A DNA stretch of 64,000 nucleotides from Rhodoferax fermentans (GTDB taxonomy: Bacteria; Pseudomonadota; Gammaproteobacteria; Burkholderiales; Burkholderiaceae_C): contig NZ_MTJN01000002.1 in the NCBI RefSeq assembly GCF_002017865.1, positions 3,906,001 through 3,970,000 on the forward strand, read 5' to 3'. The position numbers and the translations under genes are program-made. Positions 27,544 to 38,100 of this stretch are shown one piece after another. The notes beneath the pieces are model-generated. The model did not search any database. It was not told the DNA's origin and saw only the letters and a list, made by a program, of their open reading frames with translations. Every line of letters starts with the position of its first letter. The stretch's first letter is position 1.

Positions 27544-28347
27544 CTAGACGTCCACCGTCAAGTTGTACTTGCGAAAAGTCTCCACCACCTCTTGCACCTG
27601 CGCGACGCTGGGTGATGGTGTGTCCTTGAGTTCATAGTTAAAACCCATGCGCTCCCATTTGTACTCGCCCATCTTGTGGAACGGCAGGATTTCCACCTTT
27701 TCGATGTTGGTCATGGGCGCCAAAAACTGGGCCAGACCTTCCACATTGGCGGCCGAGTCGGTGACACCGGGCACCAGCACAAAACGGATCCAGGTCTTCT
27801 TGTTGATGCTGTTCAAGTACTCGGCAAAACGCAGCGAGGGTTCCCGCGGCACACCGGTCAGCCGGGTGTGGGTGTCGGGATCAAAGGCTTTGATACACAG
27901 CATCACCAGGTCCACATGTTGCACCACGTCGGCGGCCACACTCTGGTGGGCAAAGCCCGAGGTATCGAGCGTGGTGTGGATGCCCAGCTCCTGGCAGCGG
28001 CGGAACACCTCGCGGGTGAAGTCACGCTGGATCAGCGGTTCACCCCCGGTGAGGGTGACCCCACCGCCGGTGAACTTCATGTAAGACCTGTACTTGGTGA
28101 TCTCTGACATCAGCGCGTCCACACTGATCTCACGCCCGTCACGCAGGGCCTGGGTGTCCGGGTTGTGGCAGTACAGGCAGCGCAGCGGGCAGCCCTGCGT
28201 GAACACCACAAATCGGATGCCCGGGCCGTCCACCATGCCACCACTCTCCAAAGAGTGGATTCGGCCGGTGAGCGGCGTGGATTCGGATGGCGCCAAGACG
28301 TTGGTCGCCATCCTGGCCCGCATATCGGCCAGATGGTGCGTCGACAT
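27544..28347 (-). CDS. pflA: Pyruvate formate-lyase activating enzyme (radical SAM)
   Basis: A 267-residue radical SAM enzyme. The cluster motif CPLRCLYC binds a [4Fe-4S] centre, and GGGVTLTGGEPL is the SAM-binding GGE-type motif. It abstracts hydrogen from the glycyl site of PflB to switch it on under anaerobic conditions. It lies 12 bases downstream of pflB on the same strand. The ATG at 28347 is used; a TTG immediately precedes it. It is slightly longer than the E. coli enzyme owing to about 20 extra N-terminal residues. Confidence 0.94.
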   Translation of the reverse strand: MSTHHLADMRARMATNVLAPSESTPLTGRIHSLESGGMVDGPGIRFVVFTQGCPLRCLYCHNPDTQALRDGREISVDALMSEITKYRSYMKFTGGGVTLTGGEPLIQRDFTREVFRRCQELGIHTTLDTSGFAHQSVAADVVQHVDLVMLCIKAFDPDTHTRLTGVPREPSLRFAEYLNSINKKTWIRFVLVPGVTDSAANVEGLAQFLAPMTNIEKVEILPFHKMGEYKWERMGFNYELKDTPSPSVAQVQEVVETFRKYNLTVDV

Positions 28348-28359
28348 CAACCGCCCCGC

Positions 28360-30630
28360 TTAAATGCGCTCGTGCAGGGTGCGGTTGATCACATCCAACT
28401 GCTGTTCACGCGTGAGCTTGATGAAGTTGACCGCGTAGCCCGAGATACGGATCGTGAGCTGCGGATACTTCTCAGGGTGCTCCATCGCGTCTTTGAGTGT
28501 CTCCACATTGAACACGTTGACATTGATGTGGTGGCCGCCGTCGGTGAAGTAGGCGTCCAAAATGCCACACAGGTTGTCCACGCGCTCCTTGTCGAGCTTG
28601 CCCAGGGCCTTGGGCACGATCGAGAAGGTGTACGAGATGCCGTCAGCGGCGTACTCGTAGGGCAGCTTGGCCACCGAGGCCATCGACGCCACCGCGCCGT
28701 TGTGATCCCGCCCGTGCATCGGGTTGGCACCCGGTGCAAACGGTTCACCGGCCTTGCGACCGTCCGGCGTGTTGCCGGTGGCCTTGCCGTACACCACGTT
28801 GGAGGTGATGGTCAGGATCGACTGGGTCGGCTTGGCGTTGCGGTAGCAATCGTGTTTGCGGATTTCGGTCATGAAACGGGTCATGATGTCCACCGCAATC
28901 TGGTCCACACGGTCGTCGTTGTTGCCGTACTGCGGGTATTCACCCTCAATCTCGTAGTCCACCGCCAAGCCCGCTTCGTTGCGGATGATCTTGACCTTGG
29001 CGTATTTCATCGCCGAGAACGAGTCCGCCACCACCGACAAACCAGCCATGCCGCAGGCCATGGTGCGCAAGATGTCGCGGTCGTGCAGCGCCATCTCCAG
29101 ACGCTCGTAGCAATACTTGTCATGCATGTAGTGGATGACGTTGAGCGTGTTGACGTACAGGCGAGCCAGCCATTTCATGAACTGCTCGTAGCGGTACATC
29201 ACCTCGTCGTAGTCCAGGTAGTCACCGGTGATCGGTGAGAACGGTGGGCCAACTTGTTCGCCAGATTTTTCGTCGATACCGCCGTTGATCGCGTACAACA
29301 TGCACTTGGCCAGGTTGGCGCGCGCACCAAAGAACTGCATCTGTTTGCCAATGGTCATGGCCGAGACGCAGCAGGCAATGCCGTAGTCGTCGGTGTAGAG
29401 CGGGCGCATCAGATCGTCGTTTTCGTACTGCAGCGAGCTGGTGTCGATCGACACCTTGGCGCAGTACTTCTTGAAGTTGGCCGGCAGACGCTCGGACCAC
29501 AACACGGTCAGGTTTGGCTCCGGCGCGGCACCCAGGTTGTACAGGGTGTGCAGGAAGCGGTAGCTGGTCTTGGTGACCATCGGCACACCGGCTTGCGACA
29601 TACCGCCCAGGGCTTCGGTGACCCAGGTCGGGTCGCCCGAGAACAGCGCGTTGTATGCTGGCGGACGCAGGAAACGCACCATCCGCAATTTCATGACGAA
29701 ATGGTCGATCAGCTCCTGAGCTGCGGACTCGGTGAGTTCACCCTTGACCAGATCGCGCTGGATGTAGATGTCCAGGAAGGTCGAGACCCGGCCCAGCGAC
29801 ATGGCGGCACCGTCTTGTTCCTTGATCGCGCCCAGGTAGGCGAAATAGGTCCACTGAATGGCTTCACGGCCATTGCTTGCAGGCTCGCTGATGTCAAAAC
29901 CGTAGCTCTTGGCCATGGTGATGAGTTCTTTGAGCGCGCGGATCTGTTCCGAGGTTTCTTCACGCTTCTGGATGGTGTCGCTGTCCATCACGTCAAAATC
30001 GAGCGAGGTCAGCTGCGCTTGTTTGTCTTCAATCAGGCGGTTCACCCCGTACAGGGCCACACGACGGTAGTCACCGATGATGCGGCCACGGCCATAAGCG
30101 TCGGGCAGGCCGGTGATGATGCCGGAGCTGCGCACCGCCATCATCTTCTTGGTGTAAGCATCAAACACGCCGTCGTTGTGGGTCTTGCGGTATTTGAAGA
30201 CACGTGCGGTTTCAGGATCCATCTCGCGGCCATAGGCCTTGAGGGCACTTTGCACCGTGCGGATGCCGCCAAACGGCATGATGGCGCGTTTCAAAGGCGC
30301 ATCGGTCTGCAGCCCAACAATCTGCTCCAGACCTTTGTTGATGTAACCGGGACCGGAGGCATCAATGCCTGCGATCACCTTGGTTTCCACGTCCAGAATA
30401 CCCTTCTGGATCTCTTCCTTCATGAGTTCCTTGACCTGACCCCAGAGTTCGTCGGTGCGAGGTGTGGTGGGAGCCAGGAAAGCGCTGTCGCCGGTGTAGG
30501 GCGTGAAATTGTCCTGAATGAAGTCGCGCACATTGATCTCGCGCGTCCATTTGCCCTGTTTGAAGCCGTCCCACGCAGACAATTTATTGTCCGGAGCGCT
30601 CATTGCCAACTCTTTATCCACTGAACCCAT
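28360..30630 (-). CDS. pflB: Formate acetyltransferase (pyruvate formate-lyase)
   Basis: A 756-residue glycyl radical enzyme, close to the 760 residues of the E. coli protein. The adjacent catalytic cysteines are C420 and C421 in [11 protein letters not shown], and the glycyl radical residue is G731 in RISGYAVNF near the C terminus. It converts pyruvate and CoA to acetyl-CoA and formate without O2. The ATG at 30630 has AAGGAG six bases upstream; the frame extends further but without support. It heads the unit pflB-pflA-CBS-OFA transporter. A perfect FNR box about 210 bases upstream suggests anaerobic induction. Confidence 0.96.
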   Translation of the reverse strand: MGSVDKELAMSAPDNKLSAWDGFKQGKWTREINVRDFIQDNFTPYTGDSAFLAPTTPRTDELWGQVKELMKEEIQKGILDVETKVIAGIDASGPGYINKGLEQIVGLQTDAPLKRAIMPFGGIRTVQSALKAYGREMDPETARVFKYRKTHNDGVFDAYTKKMMAVRSSGIITGLPDAYGRGRIIGDYRRVALYGVNRLIEDKQAQLTSLDFDVMDSDTIQKREETSEQIRALKELITMAKSYGFDISEPASNGREAIQWTYFAYLGAIKEQDGAAMSLGRVSTFLDIYIQRDLVKGELTESAAQELIDHFVMKLRMVRFLRPPAYNALFSGDPTWVTEALGGMSQAGVPMVTKTSYRFLHTLYNLGAAPEPNLTVLWSERLPANFKKYCAKVSIDTSSLQYENDDLMRPLYTDDYGIACCVSAMTIGKQMQFFGARANLAKCMLYAINGGIDEKSGEQVGPPFSPITGDYLDYDEVMYRYEQFMKWLARLYVNTLNVIHYMHDKYCYERLEMALHDRDILRTMACGMAGLSVVADSFSAMKYAKVKIIRNEAGLAVDYEIEGEYPQYGNNDDRVDQIAVDIMTRFMTEIRKHDCYRNAKPTQSILTITSNVVYGKATGNTPDGRKAGEPFAPGANPMHGRDHNGAVASMASVAKLPYEYAADGISYTFSIVPKALGKLDKERVDNLCGILDAYFTDGGHHINVNVFNVETLKDAMEHPEKYPQLTIRISGYAVNFIKLTREQQLDVINRTLHERI

Positions 30631-30839
30631 CGTTAACTCCTTTTCAAGAAATTGAAGGTGTGAGATATCTGCCCGGCCACAAGAGCCCTGGGTGCTCCGC
30701 CTGAGCTGGCTGCTCGGCACGCGGAAAAAGACTGTGTCACCGGGAGATCCAACGGCGTTTTTATTTCACCGTATGAAGTTTATTGTCGCTTAATGGAAGT
30801 TTTACACAAGCCACCCCAAGCCGCCAAACCCAATTTCGC

Positions 30840-30853
30840 TTGATCAGGATCAA
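30840..30853. promoter_or_regulatory. Perfect FNR/Anr-type box
   Basis: TTGAT-CAGG-ATCAA matches the FNR consensus exactly. It lies 210 bases upstream of the pflB start, in a place consistent with a class I position relative to the weak promoter at 30790-30819. It should recruit an oxygen-sensing FNR protein; that regulator is not encoded in the window as far as I can see. Confidence 0.8.
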
Positions 30854-30884
30854 TAATGATTAAAAAATAATGAACGAATAATGA
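30852..30884. repeat. Three AATAATGA direct repeats next to the FNR box
   Basis: AATAATGA occurs at 30852-30859, 30866-30873 and 30877-30884 in an AT-rich stretch abutting the FNR box. Possible accessory activator or bending-protein sites. Confidence 0.4.
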
Positions 30885-30965
30885 ATAACTTGGCCGCCGA
30901 CCCTGTCCCCGCCTGCCAAGTCAGGCCCGCCGCCCTGCACCCGCCCCCCTATGCTGTCATAGATA

Positions 30966-31014
30966 GGAGGCATTTTGGCCTCAATCCCTTATAAAGCATG
31001 GGTGTATTTCTATC
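30966..31014 (-). repeat. Dispersed hairpin repeat, copy 4 (degenerate)
   Basis: Read on the minus strand: TAGAAATACACCC, then TAAGGGATTGAGGCCAAAATG. The right arm is conserved and the left arm decayed. It starts 6 bases after the stop of the gene at 31018-31542. Confidence 0.55.
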
Positions 31015-31017
31015 GAT

Positions 31018-31542
31018 TCAGTAGCGCGCCAGGCGTTGCACGGTGGGCATGAACTGCTCGGCACGGGCGGCGGTGAGCACCTCGGCCGGGGCATTGGACA
31101 GCCGGTCTGCGGGCATGGTGTTTGCCAGCCAATGGTTGGGCAGGGCAAACCAGTTGGCCACCTGCCAGTTGTCATACACGCTGGCCAGCTCCGACAGCAC
31201 CTCGGCCAGACCCTGCAGGCGGCCCATGTCGGCTCGCTGGAACTGGAACACCGGCAACCAGATGCGCGACAGCCACTCAAAACTCACCACCTGGCGGTCC
31301 AGCACCCAGCCCGCCAGGGTGTGTACATCGGTGCCGCTGTGCGGTTTGCAACGGGCAGCCACATCCGGCGCACGCCACAAACCACCGCTGTGGCGGTAGG
31401 CTTTGAGCATGTCCATGAACTGCTGGTCAGACGCGGTTGGCAAGGCCAGCGGCGGTGCCAGAGGCCTGCCAACTGAAACCAGCCGAGGTACTTTGCGGTA
31501 ACCCATCGGTGCCTGGGTTGTGAGCTTGTCCAGTTCAGCCAT
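31018..31542 (-). CDS. Hypothetical protein, possibly antitoxin Xre/MbcA/ParS-like (DUF2384) fold
   Basis: A 174-residue soluble protein. The middle contains VVSFEWLSRIWLPVFQFQ, and the C-terminal third (VYDNWQVANWFALPNHWLANTMPADRLSNAP in short segments) resembles the toxin-binding region of MbcA/ParS antitoxins, where a W..P...L..P...L pattern recurs. There is no RES-domain toxin gene beside it, so a classical toxin-antitoxin role is unsupported. A GGGAGAG lies 5 bases upstream of the ATG at 31542. The gene is followed by the pflB regulatory region on the same strand. Function unknown. Confidence 0.55.
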   Translation of the reverse strand: MAELDKLTTQAPMGYRKVPRLVSVGRPLAPPLALPTASDQQFMDMLKAYRHSGGLWRAPDVAARCKPHSGTDVHTLAGWVLDRQVVSFEWLSRIWLPVFQFQRADMGRLQGLAEVLSELASVYDNWQVANWFALPNHWLANTMPADRLSNAPAEVLTAARAEQFMPTVQRLARY

Positions 31543-31863
31543 GCTGCTCTCCCGTAGAAGAGCCTGACCTTAGATATCTGGTGTTGGGAGGTCTGTGCGC
31601 TGGGCAACACAGTCGCAACAGCATCCCGAACAGCTTCAATAAAGATAGCAACAAGCCCTTTTTCCAAAAGGGCCATCTGCCAGTCTGTTACATACCTTCT
31701 GGACAACCTCCAGTGGCATACGGCACCCCGGTGCAGCAGTGTTCGGCAGCGCACAGACCCCAGCCGCAGCGCTGGGCACACTCCAGCCCAAGACCTCCCA
31801 AGCCCTTGACAGCGCACCCCAGCGGCGCGAGGTCATCCGTCCAACACAACCCAGGGCCAGACC
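31543..31863. other. 321-base intergenic region with repeat copy 5
   Basis: This divergent region lies between a minus-strand hypothetical gene and the plus-strand glucan synthase unit. It holds one dispersed repeat copy and presumably promoters for both directions. No gene was recognised. Confidence 0.45.
31641..31680 (+). repeat. Dispersed hairpin repeat, copy 5
   Basis: GATAGCAACAAGCCCTTTT then AAAAGGGCCATCTGCC. The core hairpin is intact, and the right flank differs from the consensus. Unlike the others, this copy is in a divergent, promoter-side region. Confidence 0.7.
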
Positions 31864-32106
31864 ATGATCCATTTCACTTACCCAGCCCAAGGCTGGAGCA
31901 CCGCCTCCAATGGCCTCGTTGCCGACACCTCACCGGGTGAACTGGAGGCGCTGGGTCAACACCTGGACAGCTGCCAGAACAAACATCGGCACTTGCTCAG
32001 CCTGCACTGTGCCGCGCAGAAGTTGCGCAGCTTCATGGCCGCACGTTTTGTGACTACCGTGGTGGTGGCGGTCGTTTTTCTGGGCATGAACATCTGGTTG
32101 TTCTAG
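31864..32106 (+). CDS. Small membrane protein upstream of the glucan synthase
   Basis: An 80-residue protein with a hydrophilic N-terminal part (about residues 1-57) and one C-terminal transmembrane helix, FVTTVVVAVVFLGMNIWLF, ending right at the C terminus, as in tail-anchored proteins. AGGG lies 7 bases before the ATG, the same arrangement as for the next gene. The glucan synthase starts 9 bases after the stop, so the two are probably co-translated. I recognise no family; it might be an accessory or targeting subunit of the synthase, which is inference only. Confidence 0.55.
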   Translation: MIHFTYPAQGWSTASNGLVADTSPGELEALGQHLDSCQNKHRHLLSLHCAAQKLRSFMAARFVTTVVVAVVFLGMNIWLF

Positions 32107-32115
32107 GGCCGCGCC

Positions 32116-35100
32116 ATGGTGCGCAACACCTTGCCCACACTGCTGCCGGGCGCGCCAGCGGCGTTGTGCCAATTGCTCGACAGCGCCCGCGGCCCGATCC
32201 AGGTCCCGATCCGCTCCGAGATCTTTGGCCCGCAGCGCTTTGCCCAGCATGGCCGCAGCTTGGCCGAGACCCACCGGGCGGCACGCCCCACGGCAGGCTC
32301 GGCACGGTTTTTCCCGCGTATCCAGGACAACGTCAGAGCGCTGCGCGAAGCCCACCAGTACCTGGGAGAGTTGGCCAGCACCGGGTATGACATCAGCCCG
32401 GCCGCCGAATGGCTGCTGGACAACTTTCACCTGGTCGAGGCCCAGATCAAGGAGATCCGCGAAGGTCTGCCACGCAGCTACTACCGCGAGCTGCCGCTGC
32501 TGCAGGACGAGCCGCTGGCCGGCCTGCCCCGCATCTACGGCGTGGCCTGGGCCTTTGTGGCCCACACCGACGGCGCCTTTGACGAGTCCCTGCTGGTCGA
32601 GTACCTGTGTGCCTACGAAGAGGTGCGCCAGCTCAACCTCAGCGAGATGTGGGCGCTGCCCACCACCTTGCGCGTGGTGTTGCTGGAGAACCTGCGCCGC
32701 CTGGCCGAAAGCATTGCCACCCACAAGGCCGCACGCGAAGCCGCCAACCTGTGTTTTGATGCCATCGACACCCTGTCTGTGGAGGCACTCAACGACCTGC
32801 TGGCCCAGCTCAACACACGCGGTGTGGGCCGGGTGTTTCTGCTGCAGATGGCGCAGCGCCTGCAAGACCAGCGCATTGGCCGCCTCGGCAACGAGCAGAC
32901 CGCCATCCATGCCTGGCTCAACAACGCCCTGCCCGAGCTGGCCAGCCTGCAAGCCCAGCAAGGTGCCGACCAGGCTGCCGACAACCTGAGTGTCAGCAAC
33001 GCCATCACCTCGCTGCGCGCCATTGGTGACGCCGACTGGCCCGACATCATTGCCCGCACCAGCGCACTCATGCGCCTGATGCTGACGCAGCCGGTGTTTG
33101 CCCTGGAGGACAACACCACCCGCGACCAGAGCCTGCACGCGGTGGAGAAGCTGGCGCGGCGCAGCGGCAAGAGCGAAGTGCAGGTGGCGCAACAGCTGCT
33201 GGCCCAGATGGCTGGCGCGGGTGACCTGCACCAACCCGGCGCGGTGGCCATGCATTGGCTGGTTGACGCTGGCCAACCCCAACTGCTGCAAGCCCTGGGG
33301 CTGGGCGACTGGCGGGCCCGGGCCTGGTTGTTGGTGACGCGCCACCTGGCGCTGCCGCTGTACCTGGGCACCCTGCTGCTGGTGCTGGGCGGGTTGCTGT
33401 GGCTGCTGTTGCGCCACCACCTGAGCACCCCCGACTGGGGCCTGCTGCCGCTGGCACTGCTGGCGCTGTTTCCGGCGTCCGAGGCGGTGGTGGCGGTCAT
33501 CAACCGGCTGATCAGCGAGCTGGTGCGTCCGCAGCACCTGCCGCGTCTGGCGCTCGCCGACGGCATACCGGCGGCACACCGGGTGTTGGTGGTGATTCCG
33601 GGCATGCTCAGCGGCCCGGCTGCAGCCCAGGAGCTGGCACACCGGCTGCACCTGCACTACCTGGCCAACCCCGAGCCACAGGCGCAGTTTGCGCTGCTGA
33701 CCGACTGGCTTGATGCCGACAACGTGCACACCGCCGCAGATGGCGACAACCTGGCCAGCGCGCTGGCGCAGATCCAGGCGCTCAACACCCGCCACCCGCC
33801 CGATGCGAATGGCACTGGTGCGCCGCGTTTTATCCTGTTACACCGCGAACGCCACTACAGCCAGACCGAACAGCGCTGGATTGGCTGGGAGCGCAAACGT
33901 GGCAAGCTGGAGCTGCTGATCAGCGCGCTGGCCACCGGCAATAGCAACGCCTTTCTGGACCTGGGCGAGACCTCGCGCCTGGCCACCGGTGTGGCCTATG
34001 TGCTCACCCTAGACAGCGACACCCAGCTGCCACCGGGTCGCCTGCGCGAGCTGGTTGGGGTGGCAGCGCACCCGCACAACCAGCCGCAGCTCGATGCCAG
34101 CGGTCAACGTGTCGTCGCGGGCTACGGCATCCTGCAGCCGCGTGTGGCCACACCGCTGCCCGATTTGAGCGAGTTCACGCGTTACCACTGGTTATTTGCC
34201 GGCCAGTGTGGTCTGGACCCGTACAGCGCGGCCAGCTCCGAGGTCTACCAGGATGTGTTTTCCGAGGGCACCTTCACCGGCAAGGGCCTGCTGCATGTCC
34301 ACGCGGTGCATGCGGTGCTGGCGGGCCGCCTGCCCGAGGGCCAGGTGCTCAGCCACGACCTGATCGAGGGCTCGATCGCCCGCTGCGCGGCGGTGACCGA
34401 CATCTCGGTGATTGAAGAGGCCCCCTTCCATGCCGACGTGGCGGCCTCGCGTGTGAACCGCTGGACGCGTGGCGACTGGCAGCTGCTGCCGATCATGCTG
34501 CACCCCGGGCGCTATGGCCTGCGGCCGATCCACCTCTGGAAAATGACCGACAACCTGCGCCGCTCTCTGGTGGCGCCGATGTCGCTCGGGCTGCTGCTGC
34601 TCTCGATCGCGGGTGCGGGTGCGGGCCTGTCACCCTGGGTGGCACTGCTGCTGGTGCTGGCGGCGTTTTCCGCCGGGCCACTGATGGGCGCCCTGGCCGG
34701 TCTGTCTCCCAGCCGCGACGACATTGCCAAACGGCACTTTTACCGCGAGGCCCTGATTGACCTGGCGCGTGCGCTGCTCAGCGGCCTGTGGCTGCTGGCC
34801 GAACTGTTGCAGCAGTCGCTGGCCAGCCTGGACGCGATAACCCGGGCGCTGTATCGCACCCTGGTGAGCCGGCGCCACCTGCTGCAGTGGACCACCGCCG
34901 CCTCAGCGCAAGCCCAGGCCAAGTCGTCCCTGGTCGATGTGACACGCCAGCATTGGCGCGAGCCGCTGGTCGCGGCTTTGCTGCTGTTGATGCTTCTTTT
35001 AAGCCCCCAGCCCTTATCTGTATTGGGCATCGTGCTATGCATTTTGTGGGGCGCTGCGCCGTTATGGACCTGGTGGGTGAGCCGCGTGAGCCCACTGCTC

Positions 35101-38100
35101 AAAGAAGAACAGCTGCCACTGGCCGACCAGGCCTACCTGCACGGTGTGGCGCGCGACACCTGGCGCTTGTTTGAGCGCTGTGTTGGCCCGGACGACCACC
35201 ACCTGCCGCCCGACAACCTGCAGGTGCTGCCACACGATATGGTGGCACACCGCACCTCACCGACCAACATCGGCATGTACCTGCTCAGTACCGCCTGCGC
35301 CCGCCAATTTGGCTGGATCGGCACCCAGGAGCTGCTGAGCCGACTGGACGCCACCCTGGCCACCCTGCAAGGCATGGAGCGTTACCAAGGCCATTTCATG
35401 AACTGGTACGACACCCAGACCGCCTTGCCGATGTTGCCGATGTACGTCTCCACGGTGGACAGTGGCAACCTCTGCGGCCACCTGCTGGCGGTGGCACAGG
35501 CGTGCCTGGAATTTGCCGAGGCGCCCGACGACGCCACCGCCAGCCAGGTGGCCTTACAAGCCGCCCGGGCCCGGATCAAACCGCTGATAAAACAGCGCAT
35601 GCAGTTGTCGACCAGCGCACGTGACGAACTCAAATGGTTGCTGGCTGACCACCGGGCCACCCGAAACTCGGCCCAGCTCGACGCCCTGGCGCCAGATACC
35701 GAACACACGCGCCAACGTCTGCTGGCCATGGCCCACAGCCTCAAAACCCTGGCGTGGCAGGCGGACTTCCGCTTTTTGTACTCCAGCAAACGCCACCTGC
35801 TGCACATTGGTTACCGCGTGGCCGAGCACCAGCTTGACACCAGTTTTTACGACCTGCTGGCGTCCGAGTCACGCCTGACGAGCCTGCTCGGTGTGGCCCG
35901 GGGCGATCTGCCGGTGCGACATTGGGCGCACCTGGGGCGCACCTTTTTCGCCCGTGGCGCCAACGCAGGCCTGCGCTCCTGGACCGGCTCGATGTTCGAG
36001 TACCTGATGCCCAGCCTGGTACTCAAGGAACCGCGTGGCAGTGTGCTGTTGGCCGCATGCCACACCGCGCTGCATGAACAAATGGCTTTTGCCAAAACGC
36101 TGGGGCTGCCCTGGGGTGTGTCCGAGTCGGCTTATGCCGCCAGCGACTACACCCTGGCCTACCAGTACGCACCACAAGGTGTGCCCCGGCTGGCGCTGCG
36201 CCGCACCCCGCCTGACGAGCTGGTGGTGGCACCTTATGCCACCGCGCTGGCGACCATGCTCGCACCCCATCTGGCGCGCAAAAATTTCGCCACGCTGGAG
36301 CAGCTCGGTGCCCGTGGCCGTTACGGCTTCATCGAGGCGCTGGACTACACGGTGGCGCGGCGCGTGGGTGACGAGCCCTTTGTGCCGGTGGCCACCTTCA
36401 TGGCACACCACCAGGGCATGAGCATCGTGGCGCTGGCCAATGTCTTGTTGCAGGGAACCGCGCAGCGCTGGGGCATGGCCAACGCCCACCTGCAGGCGGT
36501 GTCTTCGCTCTTGCACGAGCGTATTCCGCGTGAAATCTCGGGCCTGTACGCGCCACCAGCCAACCTGCGCCGCCAGGCGCAACGTCGCCTCAGCCAGGGC
36601 CTGCTGCGCGAGGTCTTGCCCGGCAGCAGCGCAGTGGAGCCGACCCAGCTGTTGTCCAACGGGCGCTACAGCGTGTTGCTGCGCGCCAATGGTGCGGGCA
36701 GCAGCCGCTTTGAACAGATTGGCATCAACCGCAGCCGCGATGACGCGCTGCGCGACGACCGGGGCAGTTTCTTTTACCTGCGCCGGGGGCCCAAAACACC
36801 GCTGTATTCACTGACACAGCATCCGGCACCCGACCCGGCGGCGCACTACAGCAGCGCCTTCCATGCCGACCGCATGTGTTTTGACAGCGACTGGGACGAC
36901 CTGCAGGCCCACATGACGGTCTGGGTCAGCCCGGAGGACGACATCGAGTTCCGCCAGGTGGAGTTGCACAACCTCGGTGATGCGCCGCTGGACATCGAGT
37001 TGCTGTCGGCGTTTGAGGTGGCGCTCTCAGACGCGCGTGCCGACGAGGCGCACCCGGCCTTCAGCAACCTGTTTGTCAGCGCCCAATGGGTGGCCTCGCA
37101 CCAGGCACTGCTGCTGGAGCGCAAACCACGCCTGGCCACCGAGCAAGGCCTGCGTTTGGCGCACTTCCTCACCGACAGCAGCACCCCGCTGCGCCAGGTG
37201 CGTTTCAGCACCAGCCGCCAGAGCTGGCAGGGCCGCAACCGCGCCAGTTGCCAGCCACTGGCCCAGCTGGCGCTGGCACCTGGGGGCGCGACCGAGCAGG
37301 CAATGGTTCTGGACACCGGCCTGGACCCGGTGTGTGCACTGTCGGCCCGCTTGTTCATAGCGCCGGGGGCCAAGGTGCGGCTGACCTTTGCCACGGCCGT
37401 CTCCAACAACCCCGACACCCTGCGTGCGGTGATCGACAAATACCGCCAGAGCAGCAATGTGCAACGTGCCTCGCTGATGTCGGCCACGCTGACGGGCATC
37501 CGGCTGCGCAGCCTGCGCATCAGTGCCGAAAATTTCAGCACGCTGCAGACCCTGACCAGCCTGCTGGTGCTGAGCCAGCGCCGACCCCACGCCCGCGCCG
37601 TGCGCCCGCTCAGCGCCACCACCGAGGTGTGTGACCGCCGACTGCTGTGGCGCTTTGAGGTCTCGGGTGACCGCCCGATTTTCTTGGTGCTGGTCAGCGT
37701 GGTGCCAGGTTTGGGCCTGATCCGCTCCCTGGTGCAGTTGCTGAACCTGTGGCTGTGGGGCAATGTGGCCTGCGACCTGGTGGTGATCAACGCCGAACCG
37801 GCCTCCTACCTGATGCCGCTGGACCATGAGTTGGCTGCGCTGCGTGACCGCTTTGCCGCCGATGCTGGTGCCAAGCCTGGGCCGGTCAGCACCCGGCTGC
37901 ACCTGTTGCGCGCCGACGACCTGAGCCATGCCGAACTCAACACTCTGCACAGCCTGGCCCGCTGGGTGGTACGTGCCGATGGCCGCCCGCTGACCCACCA
38001 CATGCAAGACTGGCTGGCGCTGCAAGAGGCCGCCCTGACGCACCGGCAACACACCGCCACCACCGCGCTGGCGCTGAGCCCACCCGTCGGCACCGAGCCC

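Larger units (their letters stand above)
30631..31017. other. 387-base regulatory region upstream of pflB
   Basis: No gene is visible. It contains the FNR box at 30840-30853, three AATAATGA direct repeats at 30852-30884, and the degenerate repeat copy 4 near the stop of the upstream minus-strand gene. Reading the minus strand, TTGGGG (30819-30814) and CATTAA (30795-30790) are a weak candidate promoter pair spaced 18 bases apart. Confidence 0.6.

Noticed and set aside
30631..30720. An extended pflB start at 30720
   Set aside because: The ATG at 30630 has AAGGAG six bases upstream and gives the standard length; the extension has no support.
31930..33795. A long open frame on the minus strand opposite the glucan synthase gene
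   Set aside because: It is rich in Gln/His/Arg with no recognisable fold, and the plus-strand frame has clear NdvB-type features. Such antisense frames are usual in high-GC genes.
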